Positions 1-7,345 are shown, counted from the stretch's first letter. The stretch is 55,572 nucleotides of DNA from Patescibacteria group bacterium (GCA_018061025.1 JAGOUY010000010.1:15298-70869); one strand, 5' to 3'. The notes: generated by a model not told the origin, from the sequence alone. A program made the numbers and translations.

Positions 1-21
1 TGCTCGTTGCATGCTCAATAT

Positions 22-250
22 AGGTCGGTGTGAGGATTCGGGCTAAATTTGGTTCTTTGGGATCGGGATTGTATGTGACCGTGGTTACATAGCGATGATC
101 CCAGCGGCGTTATCACCATTGCACTAACGATCGAATGGGTAGAAATTAGGCCATCATGCAGATGGTGGAATGAATTCTACTCGCTCGATACGATGTGCGG
201 CCGGCGTGGCTCACTTGTGAGCGGAACCGAATACCTCATGCCGACCTTTT
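22..250 (+). ncRNA. candidate structured RNA with terminator-like end
   Basis: Positions 23-41 pair with 227-246 to close a 19-bp stem (two G-U pairs, one bulged A at 233). The stem is followed at once by TTTTATTATTT, the form of an intrinsic terminator. Inside are several local helices: 59-64 with 97-102, enclosing 72-76 with 87-91; a nested arm 130-134/185-189, 139-144/175-180 and 151-155/161-165; and 209-214 with 217-222. I see no convincing reading frame. It may be a free small RNA of about 225 nt, or a relative of the stem-bounded elements described further on. The promoter would lie at or beyond the window edge. I do not recognise the family. Confidence 0.45.
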
Positions 251-284
251 ATTATTTCCATAAAACGAGTAGGATCTTGAGGGT

Positions 285-707
285 ATGAGTAAAAAATTGA
301 TCCAAGATTTTAAAGAGTTTGCCTTTAAGGGCAACGTTCTCGATTTGGCGATTGGCGTCATTATTGGAGGGGCGTTTGGCAAGATCGTGTCCTCCCTCGT
401 GAACGATATCATCATGCCGCCGTTTGGGTTTGTCCTCAAGGGGATCAACCTTAAGAGCTTTGCCTGGGTATTGCAGCGAAACCCGGATGGAACACCTGCC
501 TTAAGCATGACCTACGGGAACTTTTTACAGAATCTGATGGAGTTTTTGATCGTTGGATTCTCTATCTTTTTATTGGTGCGAGCGATTTCTCGAGTGGAAA
601 AGCGTTTCCGTAGACAAGAACAGCAGCAAGCAGCAACCCCGACTACTCCACCAGAAGACATTGCGTTATTAAGGGAAATTAGGGATTTGTTAAAGAAGGG
701 GAAATAA
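285..707 (+). CDS. mscL: large-conductance mechanosensitive channel MscL
   Basis: This 140-residue protein is a homopentameric inner-membrane channel that opens under membrane tension and releases solutes during osmotic downshock. It begins MSKKLIQDFKEFAFKGNVLD, the amphipathic N-terminal helix, and continues with the conserved first pore helix (AIGVIIGGAFGKIVSSLVND, residues about 22-41). A periplasmic loop follows, then a second membrane helix (about residues 85-103) and a charged C-terminal helix with a Gln/Pro/Thr-rich linker. Length and order match the family. The gene stands alone, after the candidate RNA at 22-250 and before tRNA-Phe. There is no well-placed SD: a GAGGG lies directly against the ATG. 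Confidence 0.97.
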   Translation: MSKKLIQDFKEFAFKGNVLDLAIGVIIGGAFGKIVSSLVNDIIMPPFGFVLKGINLKSFAWVLQRNPDGTPALSMTYGNFLQNLMEFLIVGFSIFLLVRAISRVEKRFRRQEQQQAATPTTPPEDIALLREIRDLLKKGK

Positions 708-829
708 GCGCTAGGGATAGGCTACGCAGAGGCGCAGACTTGATTATTGGGGGTGGTTTTGGTAGAGTCACGACGTTCATTGGTTAGATGCCTCATACCT
801 CATTCCTGAGGCCTGAAGCCTTGTTTTAT

Positions 830-904
830 GCCGAGGTAGCTCAGTGGTAGAGCGAAGGACTGAAAATCCTTGCGTCGCCAGTTCAATCCTGGCCCTCGGC
901 ACCA
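830..904 (+). tRNA. tRNA-Phe (anticodon GAA)
   Basis: Complete cloverleaf. The acceptor stem GCCGAGG (830-836) pairs with CCTCGGC (894-900), the discriminator is A901 and the CCA end (902-904) is encoded. The anticodon loop is CTGAAAA with GAA at 862-864, and the T loop is TTCAATC. A Rho-independent hairpin follows at 908-938. Confidence 0.97.
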
Positions 905-907
905 TGT

Positions 908-938
908 AAAAAGCCCCGCTTTATGGCGGAGGCTTTTT
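908..938 (+). terminator. terminator after tRNA-Phe
   Basis: AAAAAGCC and CCGC pair with GCGG and GGCTTTTT around a TTTAT-type loop, with one bulged A, ending in five T. It is nearly symmetrical and could also stop leftward transcripts of the ankyrin gene at 1009-2199. Confidence 0.85.
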
Positions 939-1008
939 GATATTTACAATAGTGTTTCTGTAGACTTTTCGCTTTGAGGAGGTAAGAGGGTTTCTTTTGC
1001 AGCAAACG

Positions 1009-2199
1009 CTATTCTTTCGGTAAAAGCGGCAATAGTTTCTCGCGAAATTCTGGGGTCGCGAATGTTCCGTCCAGAAACTCACGTACAGACTGTCCTTGAA
1101 TCGTGATATTTGGATTCGCTCCTTTTGAAAGAAGATATTTCGATGTTTCAAACAGACCAAGCCCAATCGCCTTCCCAAGAGCCGTCTCTTCGGTCATGCT
1201 CTTCGCATTGATATCCGCCCCCTGTTCAACCAAAAATTCAACCATGGGAAGATTATCCCTATATTCAAAAGAGCCTTCTCCAAGGAGTGATGAGACGGCA
1301 CCAATGAGGGGAGTATTGCCTCCCAGATCTTTCGCATTGACATCTGCCCCGAGCTGAACCAACACCTTTGCTAATATCAACGCATTATCATCCATAGCGA
1401 GATGAAGCGGCGTCCGTCCGTCAGCCGTTCGCACATTCACACTCATCCCTTTTGCTGCTAGCGATTGGATCGCCTTCCAATTTCCCACTTCTGCCGCCAC
1501 AAGAAGGGCATTTTTTCCATTTTTCGAAAGAAGCGTGGGATTCGCGCCTTTACTTAACAGGTGATCAACCGCCTCGGGATGAAAATAGTAGGCCGCATAC
1601 ATGAGAGGCGTGACCCCGGCCTCATCCGCCACATCAATCGCCGTTCCAGCGGATAAAAACCGATCTATCGCTGCCACATCTCCCCAAATTGCCGCTTCTT
1701 GGATCGTCTTCGCAACCGGCAAGGTCACAGGTTTCTCGATCGGAACAAATGTGATAACGGATCCCAACGCTTGATTCACAAAAGAAGCATGGATACTTCC
1801 TTCAGCCGAAAATCCGGTGGCCGTCTTTTTAACATTATAAAAATGCAGATATCCATCTGTATTTCGGAGATAAAAGGCTTGGCTCACTTCATCTATCTCG
1901 AGATAGCCCTGATCCCCTACTTCGCCCCCTTCAGAGAGAAGCATGTAGCGGTTTGGAAAGAAAAGCGTGGATCGTCCGTCCAATGCTTCAGAGTCAGGAA
2001 TCTTGATGGTCCATGGCTGAGACAAAAGAAGCATTTCTAATTCACGAGTTGATGCCGTCGTCGTTGATGGCATAGAAGCGTTCCCCTGAGACGAAGGTTC
2101 GGCTATCTGCGTTTTTTTATACGTCAGCATGATTCCGCCTACGATAAAAATGAGAATGAGCGCCCCGCCCATGAGCAAACCGTTTTTTGAAGGAGACAT
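1009..2199 (-). CDS. membrane-anchored ankyrin-repeat protein
   Basis: The ATG at 2199 gives 396 residues. A reading extended to a TTG at 2226 exists, but it would place nine residues before a cleaner short cytoplasmic lead (MSPSKNGLL). Residues about 8-27 form one membrane helix (GGALILIFIVGGIMLT), so the rest is probably outside the membrane. After a linker and a domain of about 100 residues that I cannot name, residues from about 170 to the end hold at least five ankyrin repeats, with typical motifs such as GVTPLMYAAYY, GKNALLVAAEVG, GRTPLHLAMDD and GNTPLIGAVSS. Ankyrin repeats bind proteins; the partner cannot be told from sequence. The gene stands alone between two tRNA genes on opposite strands. 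Confidence 0.85.
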   Translation of the reverse strand: MSPSKNGLLMGGALILIFIVGGIMLTYKKTQIAEPSSQGNASMPSTTTASTRELEMLLLSQPWTIKIPDSEALDGRSTLFFPNRYMLLSEGGEVGDQGYLEIDEVSQAFYLRNTDGYLHFYNVKKTATGFSAEGSIHASFVNQALGSVITFVPIEKPVTLPVAKTIQEAAIWGDVAAIDRFLSAGTAIDVADEAGVTPLMYAAYYFHPEAVDHLLSKGANPTLLSKNGKNALLVAAEVGNWKAIQSLAAKGMSVNVRTADGRTPLHLAMDDNALILAKVLVQLGADVNAKDLGGNTPLIGAVSSLLGEGSFEYRDNLPMVEFLVEQGADINAKSMTEETALGKAIGLGLFETSKYLLSKGANPNITIQGQSVREFLDGTFATPEFREKLLPLLPKE

Positions 2200-2352
2200 A
2201 TAAAAACAGTGTAGTGCACAAAACAAAGCGTGCCAATGTCACGGCTTACGGTCTTACAAAACTCTATTTCAGGAGACAGCCTTATTTTCATGAAGAAGCG
2301 TTGGCGAGAAACCCAGGGTCATAGATCCTTGGCAACATCAATGCCTGAAAAC

Positions 2353-2381
2353 AAAAACAACGCCTGTACAGCGCTGTTTTT
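2353..2381 (-). terminator. terminator of tRNA-Leu
   Basis: AAAAACA(A)CGC at 2353-2363 pairs with GCG(C)TGTTTTT at 2371-2381. Read on the minus strand it sits 22 nt after the tRNA-Leu 3' end and runs into a T-rich tract. Confidence 0.75.
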
Positions 2382-2402
2382 ACGTGGTCGAGCTAAGCTC
2401 GA

Positions 2403-2487
2403 TGGTGCCCAGGAAGGGACTCGAACCCTTATACCTTTCGGTGCCTGATCTTAAGTCAGGTGCGTCTACCAATTCCGCCACCCGGGC
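2403..2487 (-). tRNA. tRNA-Leu (anticodon TAA)
   Basis: Class II tRNA of 85 nt including an encoded CCA (2403-2405). The acceptor strand GCCCGGG (2487-2481) pairs with CCTGGGC, with one G-T. The anticodon loop is CTTAAGA, with TAA complementary to plus-strand bases 2451-2453. A long variable arm precedes the T loop TTCGAGT. Confidence 0.97.
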
Positions 2488-2540
2488 AGGAGGCAGCGTC
2501 TTTTTATCACGATCCTTACCCGGAGACAACTACTCCCTAT

Positions 2541-3230
2541 TTAAGCCCATAAAATCCGGAATAAATCCTTGGCAGGGTCTATAACCAACTCTTCTTTTCC
2601 TTGCTCATACACAAATTCAAGTGGAGCCTCCTGAATAACGGCTAACGGCTGTGATTCACCCCCCTCCCCCATCAAAAACGCTCCCGCCGTCGCCAAAGAA
2701 TCCGCGACGTTCACCACCGTATACTTCATAGGCCTTCCAACTAAATCAGACTGACCTCGATAGTCCTTCAACCCCTTAAACCCTGCATACCCAAGTGCCA
2801 CAGCCGTCACGCCTTGCCGCGCAGGGAAAACTCGACTATCCGTAATCACAATTCCACACGAGTGCATGGAATACGTAGAGCATAGCCAGTTCCAGATATT
2901 CCAAGCGACCTCCATAGGATTCAGCGGCCACAACACATAGCCATCAGCGACATTTGATTCATCGATACCCGCATTCGGACACCAATGCCCATCTTTGTAG
3001 GTAAGCACGAGTCCAGGCTCAATAGGGAACTGTCGCGATGATTCCTGTTTAATGAGGAAATTCTTATCAGTCCCCACCTTGGAAAGTACTCTGCATTGCG
3101 AAAGAGCAACAATCTTTGAAGCAACAATCAATACATCCCCCTCAGAAAGAGCGGAAACATGTTCTTTGATAAATGCGCACAAATCTTGTCCAGCCTGAAA
3201 TATACCGGTTTGCACAGCTCGCACCTTCAT
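2541..3230 (-). CDS. CofE-family (F420-0:glutamate ligase-like) protein
   Basis: The ATG at 3230 gives 229 residues. It overlaps the stop codon of the upstream reductase as ATGA, which supports this start over a longer reading. Family features are the opening KVRAVQTGIFQAGQDL, a stretch EGDVLIVASKIVALSQCR, and GIVITDSRVFPARQGVTAVALGYAGF near the middle, as in CofE, which adds glutamate to F420-0 using GTP. No other F420 gene is in the window. In Chlamydia a COG1478 (CofE-like) protein replaces FolC in folate glutamylation. With thyA and folA nearby, a folate role is possible here; this is inference. Translational coupling to the RibD-like gene says the two work together. Confidence 0.8.
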   Translation of the reverse strand: MKVRAVQTGIFQAGQDLCAFIKEHVSALSEGDVLIVASKIVALSQCRVLSKVGTDKNFLIKQESSRQFPIEPGLVLTYKDGHWCPNAGIDESNVADGYVLWPLNPMEVAWNIWNWLCSTYSMHSCGIVITDSRVFPARQGVTAVALGYAGFKGLKDYRGQSDLVGRPMKYTVVNVADSLATAGAFLMGEGGESQPLAVIQEAPLEFVYEQGKEELVIDPAKDLFRILWA

Positions 3231-3946
3231 AGGAGTGAGGTAAAGCGATAATGAAGAAACAATTCGTCTTCGACACGCTGACAAGAAACAAGATGAGGTC
3301 GCTTTACCTCCTTTAAAGAGAAAAGATCACCATCAAGCAGCGTCTGCGCCTGTCCCAACCCTCCACCCACCAACTTCGGCGCAATCGTTAAAAAAAGGTC
3401 ATCAATATATCCCGCTTTTAAGAACGAATAAAAAGAAGTTGGACCACCTTCTAACAAAATCCTCTGATACCCCTGCCCCCGGCACCACTCCACAAAGCTC
3501 GCTACATCCAAAGATGTTTCTCCACTTCGAATAATCGAGGATACTGCTTTTACAGACGGAGAAATGATTGCCCCATCCAGCGTGGCTAAATAGGTAGGTA
3601 CTCCACTTGAAGAAGTTAAAAACGGCACACAATCATCTCCTCCAACCTTTGAAAGAATCACATAGGGCAGGAACTCAGGCTTCCCCATCTCCTTGCGTTG
3701 AGCCTGAAAGCGTCCATCCTCTAAACGAGTAAGCGCACGAAAAACCTGCGCTGTTTTACGCCCATGAACCAATACATCCGCCTGGGCACGTAGGTGCATC
3801 ATAGCGTTATAATCATGCGTACTTCCTAACGGCCAATAATTCTCTCGGGAAGACGTAATCGCTACTTTGCCATCCAGCGTCATAACAAAATTGGCATATA
3901 CCCACGGACGTGAGAGAGAGGAAGGAATATCAAGAACGTGATACAT
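3227..3946 (-). CDS. RibD C-terminal-domain reductase (DHFR fold)
   Basis: A 239-residue stand-alone reductase domain of the RibD/RibG C-terminal family, which has the dihydrofolate-reductase fold and uses NADPH. Visible motifs are YANFVMTLDGKVA near residue 18, LRAQADVLVHGRKT near 53, and the signature LLEGGPTSFYSFLKAGYIDD followed by APKLVGG near residues 170-200. The deaminase domain of bifunctional RibD is absent. The riboflavin step (pyrimidinone reductase) is the textbook role, but no other rib gene is seen here. It overlaps the CofE-like gene by 4 nt. Mycobacterial Rv2671 of this family can substitute for DHFR, so a pterin or folate substrate is also possible. Confidence 0.8.
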   Translation of the reverse strand: MYHVLDIPSSLSRPWVYANFVMTLDGKVAITSSRENYWPLGSTHDYNAMMHLRAQADVLVHGRKTAQVFRALTRLEDGRFQAQRKEMGKPEFLPYVILSKVGGDDCVPFLTSSSGVPTYLATLDGAIISPSVKAVSSIIRSGETSLDVASFVEWCRGQGYQRILLEGGPTSFYSFLKAGYIDDLFLTIAPKLVGGGLGQAQTLLDGDLFSLKEVKRPHLVSCQRVEDELFLHYRFTSLL

Positions 3947-3952
3947 ATCTGG

Positions 3953-4600
3953 TTAATCACGTTTTAACCATCGAACCCCTAAGTAAACAAAAGGAGTCTC
4001 AAATACAGAAAAGATACATTTAAGAAACCAGTACGGAAGGATTAATCCCAAAAGAAAGAAGCTATTTGCTGAGAAGCTTTGCTCAACATGCCAAAAGGCG
4101 ATGGTCATAAATACAAATGTATCAATCCCCTGCGCCAGGATATTTGAAACATTCGTCCTCAACCACAATCTTCCTGCTCCAAATCGCTGCCGCAACCGAG
4201 CAAAAATAGCTACGTCTAAAAGCTCAGCGAATAAGAATGCGATCAAGGAAGCAAGTGAGAAGCGAAACGACGCCCTAAATACCTGTCCGTACGCATCATT
4301 ATGGGCTGCGAATCTGGCCGAGGGAGGAAGAACGAGAACAAACGCAGAGAAACAAGCCAATAGAAAGACAATCCCCACCCCAGTAAGAGCAAGGCTCCTT
4401 GCACGTTCACGTCCGTACACTTCACTCACAACATCATTAATCGTAAACAAGAGAGGCAAAACCAAGATAGCGATACTTGCCGTAAGATGAAATGAACCAG
4501 CGCTAAACAACGTAATCGTCTTTGAGCCCATAAGCTCAGCGACGGCAATACAAAAAATATATACAGCAACCAACACATCCATTTTATGAAGATGAATCAT
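3953..4600 (-). CDS. yhhQ: YhhQ-family queuosine precursor transporter
   Basis: This is an integral membrane protein of 215 residues from the ATG at 4600. A longer reading to 4675 would overlap the upstream paralogue by 47 nt and was not preferred. The family (DUF165, VUT) imports 7-cyano- or 7-aminomethyl-7-deazaguanine. Motifs seen are AELMGSKTITLFSAG in the first helix, LFTINDVVSEVYGRERARSLA, and near the C-terminal half AELLDVAIFARLRQRFGAG with LRTNVSNILAQGIDTFVFM. About six membrane helices are expected. It lies 28 nt after a second, more divergent copy. QueA at 41143-42156 acts later in the same pathway. Confidence 0.85.
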   Translation of the reverse strand: MIHLHKMDVLVAVYIFCIAVAELMGSKTITLFSAGSFHLTASIAILVLPLLFTINDVVSEVYGRERARSLALTGVGIVFLLACFSAFVLVLPPSARFAAHNDAYGQVFRASFRFSLASLIAFLFAELLDVAIFARLRQRFGAGRLWLRTNVSNILAQGIDTFVFMTIAFWHVEQSFSANSFFLLGLILPYWFLKCIFSVFETPFVYLGVRWLKRD

Positions 4601-4628
4601 AGGGAATAAATAAAGAAGTAAATCGTGA

Positions 4629-5288
4629 TTAAGAAGTAGAAGACGATGAAAGAGAGAGAAAACGTTGGCCAACATACGCGAGCGGAATCCCTATCCAAGA
4701 CACCATCCAACGAACCAGGACATATGGGAAGAAAATAGCACTGATGATCTTCACATTTTGCACAACAGGCACACCCGAACGCGCATGATCGACGAGCGTG
4801 AAAATAAGCGTATCAACAAATAAGGCTGCGAATGCGGACAGCAAAAGACGAACCCACAGCGGACAATGAACACATCGTTGTTTCAAGGTCGCAAAACACC
4901 ACAGGTCAATCACTTGCAAACAAAAAAATGAAAGCAAACTGGTTATCGCAAACCGCATCGATCCCCCAAAGGTCAGGCGATATGCCTCCTGCCCAGATCC
5001 AAACGCTGCTGACGCAGGTAAAACAACCGCTAAGGCAGACAACACAATGACAAACAACGTCGCACACACACCCGCCAGCAAAAATGCATTCGCTCGCGCT
5101 TGGCCATAGATCTCATACACCACTTCTCCCATCGACAGCGTAAACGGGATAAACAAAATCGACATTCCAACCGAAATATCAATGTCACCAAAACTCCACA
5201 GCATCGTCTTCGAGCCAAGAAGTTGCGTCAAAACCACCGCGCACAGATACAACGTAAACCAAATCGTTAAACGATATTCAGGAAACAT
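4629..5288 (-). CDS. divergent YhhQ paralogue, membrane transporter
   Basis: The ATG at 5288 gives 219 residues; the longer reading would start at TTG. It is plainly related to its downstream neighbour: LTQLLGSKTMLWSFG, LSMGEVVYEIYGQARANAF, and a C-terminal half with FVDTLIFTLVDHA. It departs at family positions: the ND of INDVVSEVYG reads GE, and the AELLDV segment reads CLQVIDL. Several membrane helices are evident. It could take a different deazapurine, form a heteromer with the other copy, or be drifting. A terminator-like hairpin ends only about 15 nt before its start, which suggests attenuation. Confidence 0.75.
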   Translation of the reverse strand: MFPEYRLTIWFTLYLCAVVLTQLLGSKTMLWSFGDIDISVGMSILFIPFTLSMGEVVYEIYGQARANAFLLAGVCATLFVIVLSALAVVLPASAAFGSGQEAYRLTFGGSMRFAITSLLSFFCLQVIDLWCFATLKQRCVHCPLWVRLLLSAFAALFVDTLIFTLVDHARSGVPVVQNVKIISAIFFPYVLVRWMVSWIGIPLAYVGQRFLSLSSSSTS

Positions 5289-5303
5289 AAAAAACGACAA
5301 AAG

Positions 5304-5387
5304 AAATAAAAAACCGCAACCAAAAACGTTCGCGGTATCTATCTAATGCCGTTTATTGCTCACTCGACCATGTCATGGTCCGACCAT
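5304..5387 (-). promoter_or_regulatory. possible attenuator before the YhhQ pair
   Basis: Read on the minus strand, ACCGC(G)AAC pairs with GTTGCGGT and is followed by six T (plus-strand bases 5308-5336). The T run ends about 15 nt before the ATG at 5288. Upstream, 5366-5387 holds three alternating complementary segments, ATGGTC, GACCAT and ATGGTC, that can form two mutually exclusive hairpins. This layout could be a riboswitch-like attenuator, or simply the terminator of the RimK-like gene placed very close. I could not match a known preQ1 aptamer. Confidence 0.4.
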
Positions 5388-5409
5388 TTTGTAACATAGG
5401 GGTTTGATA

Positions 5410-6327
5410 TTACTTCCCTTTCTTCTCCGCATATTCCACGATCGCCGTCGCCACGTCAATACCGGTACACGCCTCAAGCTCACGAAATCCCGGATTTGCA
5501 TTCACTTCCAAAACTAACGTTCCACGTTCAGAACGAATCAAATCCACTCCGGCAATTTCTAACCCAAATACCTCTGCTGCTCGAATCGCAAGTACCTGAT
5601 CCTCCTGGGATAATATAATCGATGCTCCAGTTCCCCCAATCGACGCATTGGCGCGAATATCTTTTTGACGCGCCGTCCGTTCCATGGACGCCACCACTCG
5701 TCCTCCCACGACAAACGCGCGAATATCTTTCCCTTGCGCCGCAGCGATAAACTCTTCAATAATGATAGGATTCCCATCCCGCACGTCTAAATAATCTGCA
5801 ATGGGTTGAAACGTTTCCCAATTCTGGGTATAAAAGACCCCTTTCCCATGCGTCCCAAACGACACTTTTACAATTAATGGAAATCCAAGCGCTTCCACCG
5901 CTCCTTTCGCCGCTTCCGGATCTTTTGCAAGCGCAAAGCGTGGAATCGGAATCCCCGCTTCTGCCAAACGCATATGCTGGATAATCTTATTCTTAATTTC
6001 CAAGATCTTCGGCGTCCCATTCACAACCGCTACCCCACGCGCCATCAACCGCTCAGACACATACGTGTGCAAAGATGGCTCTTCAATAAAATTGGGGCGA
6101 TACACCATCACGTCCGGCGCCACAAACGGCACCCCATCATGCCAAGCCTGACAGACCGTGCCTTCATACTGAAAGCAAAACTTAGGCTCATAAAACCGTG
6201 AAACCTGATGACCACGAGCTTCCGCCGCTCGACGGATACGCTCAATCCCCGTCACCGCCTCTACTTGTTCCGAAACAACAGAAGACGAATCTGGAGGGTT
6301 GCTACAAGAGAGAAGACCGAGATGCAT
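5410..6327 (-). CDS. RimK-like ATP-grasp ligase
   Basis: Start ATG at 6327, 305 residues. Upstream in-frame starts fall inside the strong rplA promoter, and MHLGLLSC aligns best with the family opening. Residues up to about 100 form the N-terminal pre-ATP-grasp domain. NGTPKILEIKNKIIQHMRLAEAGIPIPR, FPLIVKVSFGTHGKGVFY, IIEEFIAAAQGKDIRAFVVGG and LEVNANPGFRELEACTGID are the ATP-grasp motifs, with the Mg-binding E and N in LEVNANP. RimK-type enzymes add glutamate or similar amino acids to proteins or small molecules (ribosomal S6, lysine-biosynthesis carrier). No LysW-like carrier is visible. It is transcribed divergently from rplA. Confidence 0.85.
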   Translation of the reverse strand: MHLGLLSCSNPPDSSSVVSEQVEAVTGIERIRRAAEARGHQVSRFYEPKFCFQYEGTVCQAWHDGVPFVAPDVMVYRPNFIEEPSLHTYVSERLMARGVAVVNGTPKILEIKNKIIQHMRLAEAGIPIPRFALAKDPEAAKGAVEALGFPLIVKVSFGTHGKGVFYTQNWETFQPIADYLDVRDGNPIIIEEFIAAAQGKDIRAFVVGGRVVASMERTARQKDIRANASIGGTGASIILSQEDQVLAIRAAEVFGLEIAGVDLIRSERGTLVLEVNANPGFRELEACTGIDVATAIVEYAEKKGK

Positions 6328-6341
6328 AGGGGAAGAAATGG

Positions 6342-6369
6342 TTGACATCCTAGCAGAAATACGTATAAT
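6342..6369 (+). promoter_or_regulatory. sigma-70 type promoter of rplA
   Basis: TTGACA (6342-6347), a 16-nt spacer and TATAAT (6364-6369): both boxes match consensus. Transcription should start near 6376, giving a leader of about 55 nt that contains the L1-site mimic. Confidence 0.85.
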
Positions 6370-6390
6370 AGCCACACTTAATTATTGATT

Positions 6391-6427
6391 GTGGGAGGCC
6401 GGACAATATTCGGCCGCCTTGTACCAC
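6391..6427 (+). promoter_or_regulatory. ribosomal protein L1 autoregulatory leader
   Basis: GTGG (6391-6394) pairs with CCAC (6424-6427), and GGCCG (6397-6401) pairs with CGGCC (6411-6415). The strands between them form an asymmetric internal loop. The 5' strand GTGGGAGGC and 3' strand GCCTTGTACCAC closely match, as I recall them, the L1-binding strands of E. coli 23S rRNA (GGTGGGAGGC and CCTTGAAATACCACC). L1 is known to repress its own mRNA through such mimicry. The site lies 3 nt before the rplA start, so bound L1 would block ribosome entry. Confidence 0.8.
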
Positions 6428-6430
6428 GAT

Positions 6431-7123
6431 ATGCCACGAGGAAAACGCTATAATGAGCTAAAAAAGCTCGTAAATCCAAAACAACTCTACAGCCCAGCTG
6501 ACGCCGTTGAATTGGTAAAAAAGACCTCAAATACCAAGTTTGACAGCACCATTGAAGTCCACATCAACTTGGGCATCGACGTCAAAAAGGGTGAACAACA
6601 AGTTCGCTCGACCATTATCTTCCCTCACTCTATCGGTAAGACCAAACGTGTCGCCGCCATCGTGGCACCTGCCAAAGAAGCAGAAGCCAAAGAAGCCGGA
6701 GCAGACATCGTCGGTGGAGAAGATTTGATCGCGGAAATCGCTCAAAAAGGCAAGGTAGACGCCGATGTCGTGGTGGCAACGCCAGACATGATGGCCAAAA
6801 TGTCTAAGGTCGCCAAAGTCTTGGGTCCTATCGGCCTGATGCCTAACCCAAAGACCGACACGGTTGGACCAAACGTCAAAAAAATGGTGGAAGAAATCAA
6901 AAAGGGTAAAGTATCCTTCAAGAACGACACGAGCGCCAACATCCACCAAGCGATTGCGAAAGCTTCGTTGGACGCAGCAAAAATCACAGAAAACCTCAAC
7001 ATCTTGGTAGAAGCCGTCAAAAAGAACAAACCAGCTTCCGCCAAAGGCAGCTATCTCAAATCCGTCACCCTTACCTCCACCATGGGTCCTGGCATCCGCA
7101 TCGATCCAGCCATGTTCGCCTAA
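6431..7123 (+). CDS. rplA: 50S ribosomal protein L1
   Basis: Start ATG at 6431 gives 230 residues beginning MPRGKRYNELKKLV, the usual opening of L1; an upstream TTG would run through the regulatory leader. L1 binds the mobile stalk of 23S rRNA and helps release deacylated tRNA at the E site. Typical motifs are HINLGIDVKKGEQQVRSTI, VVATPDMMAKMSKVAKVLGP, the signature IGLMPNPKTDTVG and FKNDTSANIHQAIAKASL. The usual partner rplK is not next to it; here rplA has its own promoter, leader and terminator. There is no SD between the leader stem and the ATG. Confidence 0.97.
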   Translation: MPRGKRYNELKKLVNPKQLYSPADAVELVKKTSNTKFDSTIEVHINLGIDVKKGEQQVRSTIIFPHSIGKTKRVAAIVAPAKEAEAKEAGADIVGGEDLIAEIAQKGKVDADVVVATPDMMAKMSKVAKVLGPIGLMPNPKTDTVGPNVKKMVEEIKKGKVSFKNDTSANIHQAIAKASLDAAKITENLNILVEAVKKNKPASAKGSYLKSVTLTSTMGPGIRIDPAMFA

Positions 7124-7137
7124 CAAAACAAACAGAC

Positions 7138-7176
7138 AAAACACCCCGCACTACTCGAATGGTGCGGGGTGTTTTT
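7138..7176 (+). terminator. terminator of rplA
   Basis: AAAACACCCCGCAC pairs with GTGCGGGGTGTTTT around a 10-nt loop, ending in TTTTT. It begins about 15 nt after the rplA stop. Confidence 0.9.
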
Positions 7177-7228
7177 ATTGACGAAATGTCTCACTTCTGA
7201 AAGGCTAGGGTGTAAGGAAGGAGTCGAA

Positions 7229-7345
7229 ATGATCCTCAAATGGCTAAACTCGATCTCAAAACTCGACATGCGGATATTCGTTGCCCTGGCCATCGCAACA
7301 GGCATCGCCGGCGGCAAGATCACCTACTTCCTTCTCACAAAATAA
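7229..7345 (+). CDS. 38-residue hydrophobic small protein
   Basis: A short frame reading MILKWLNSISKLDMRIFVAL and ending ITYFLLTK. It is preceded by a strong SD (GGAAGGAG, 6 nt before the ATG), unlike most genes here, and followed 36 nt later by its own strong terminator. Residues about 15-36 could form one membrane helix. No family is recognised. The SD, the independent terminator and the position between two other terminated units argue for a real gene, though coding potential in so short a frame is uncertain. Confidence 0.5.
   Translation: MILKWLNSISKLDMRIFVALAIATGIAGGKITYFLLTK

Noticed and set aside
2541..3230. Coenzyme F420 biosynthesis
   Set aside because: Only a CofE-like gene is present; no cofC, cofD, cofG/H or F420-dependent enzyme is seen, so the F420 name was kept as a family label only.
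5304..5387. Known preQ1 riboswitch
   Set aside because: Neither the short preQ1-I hairpin with an A-rich tail nor the preQ1-II layout can be drawn here; only an attenuator-like layout is supported.
6431..7144. Long open frames antisense to rplA, groEL, dnaK and other genes
   Set aside because: They are mirror frames of well-conserved genes, have biased composition and no recognisable domains or starts.
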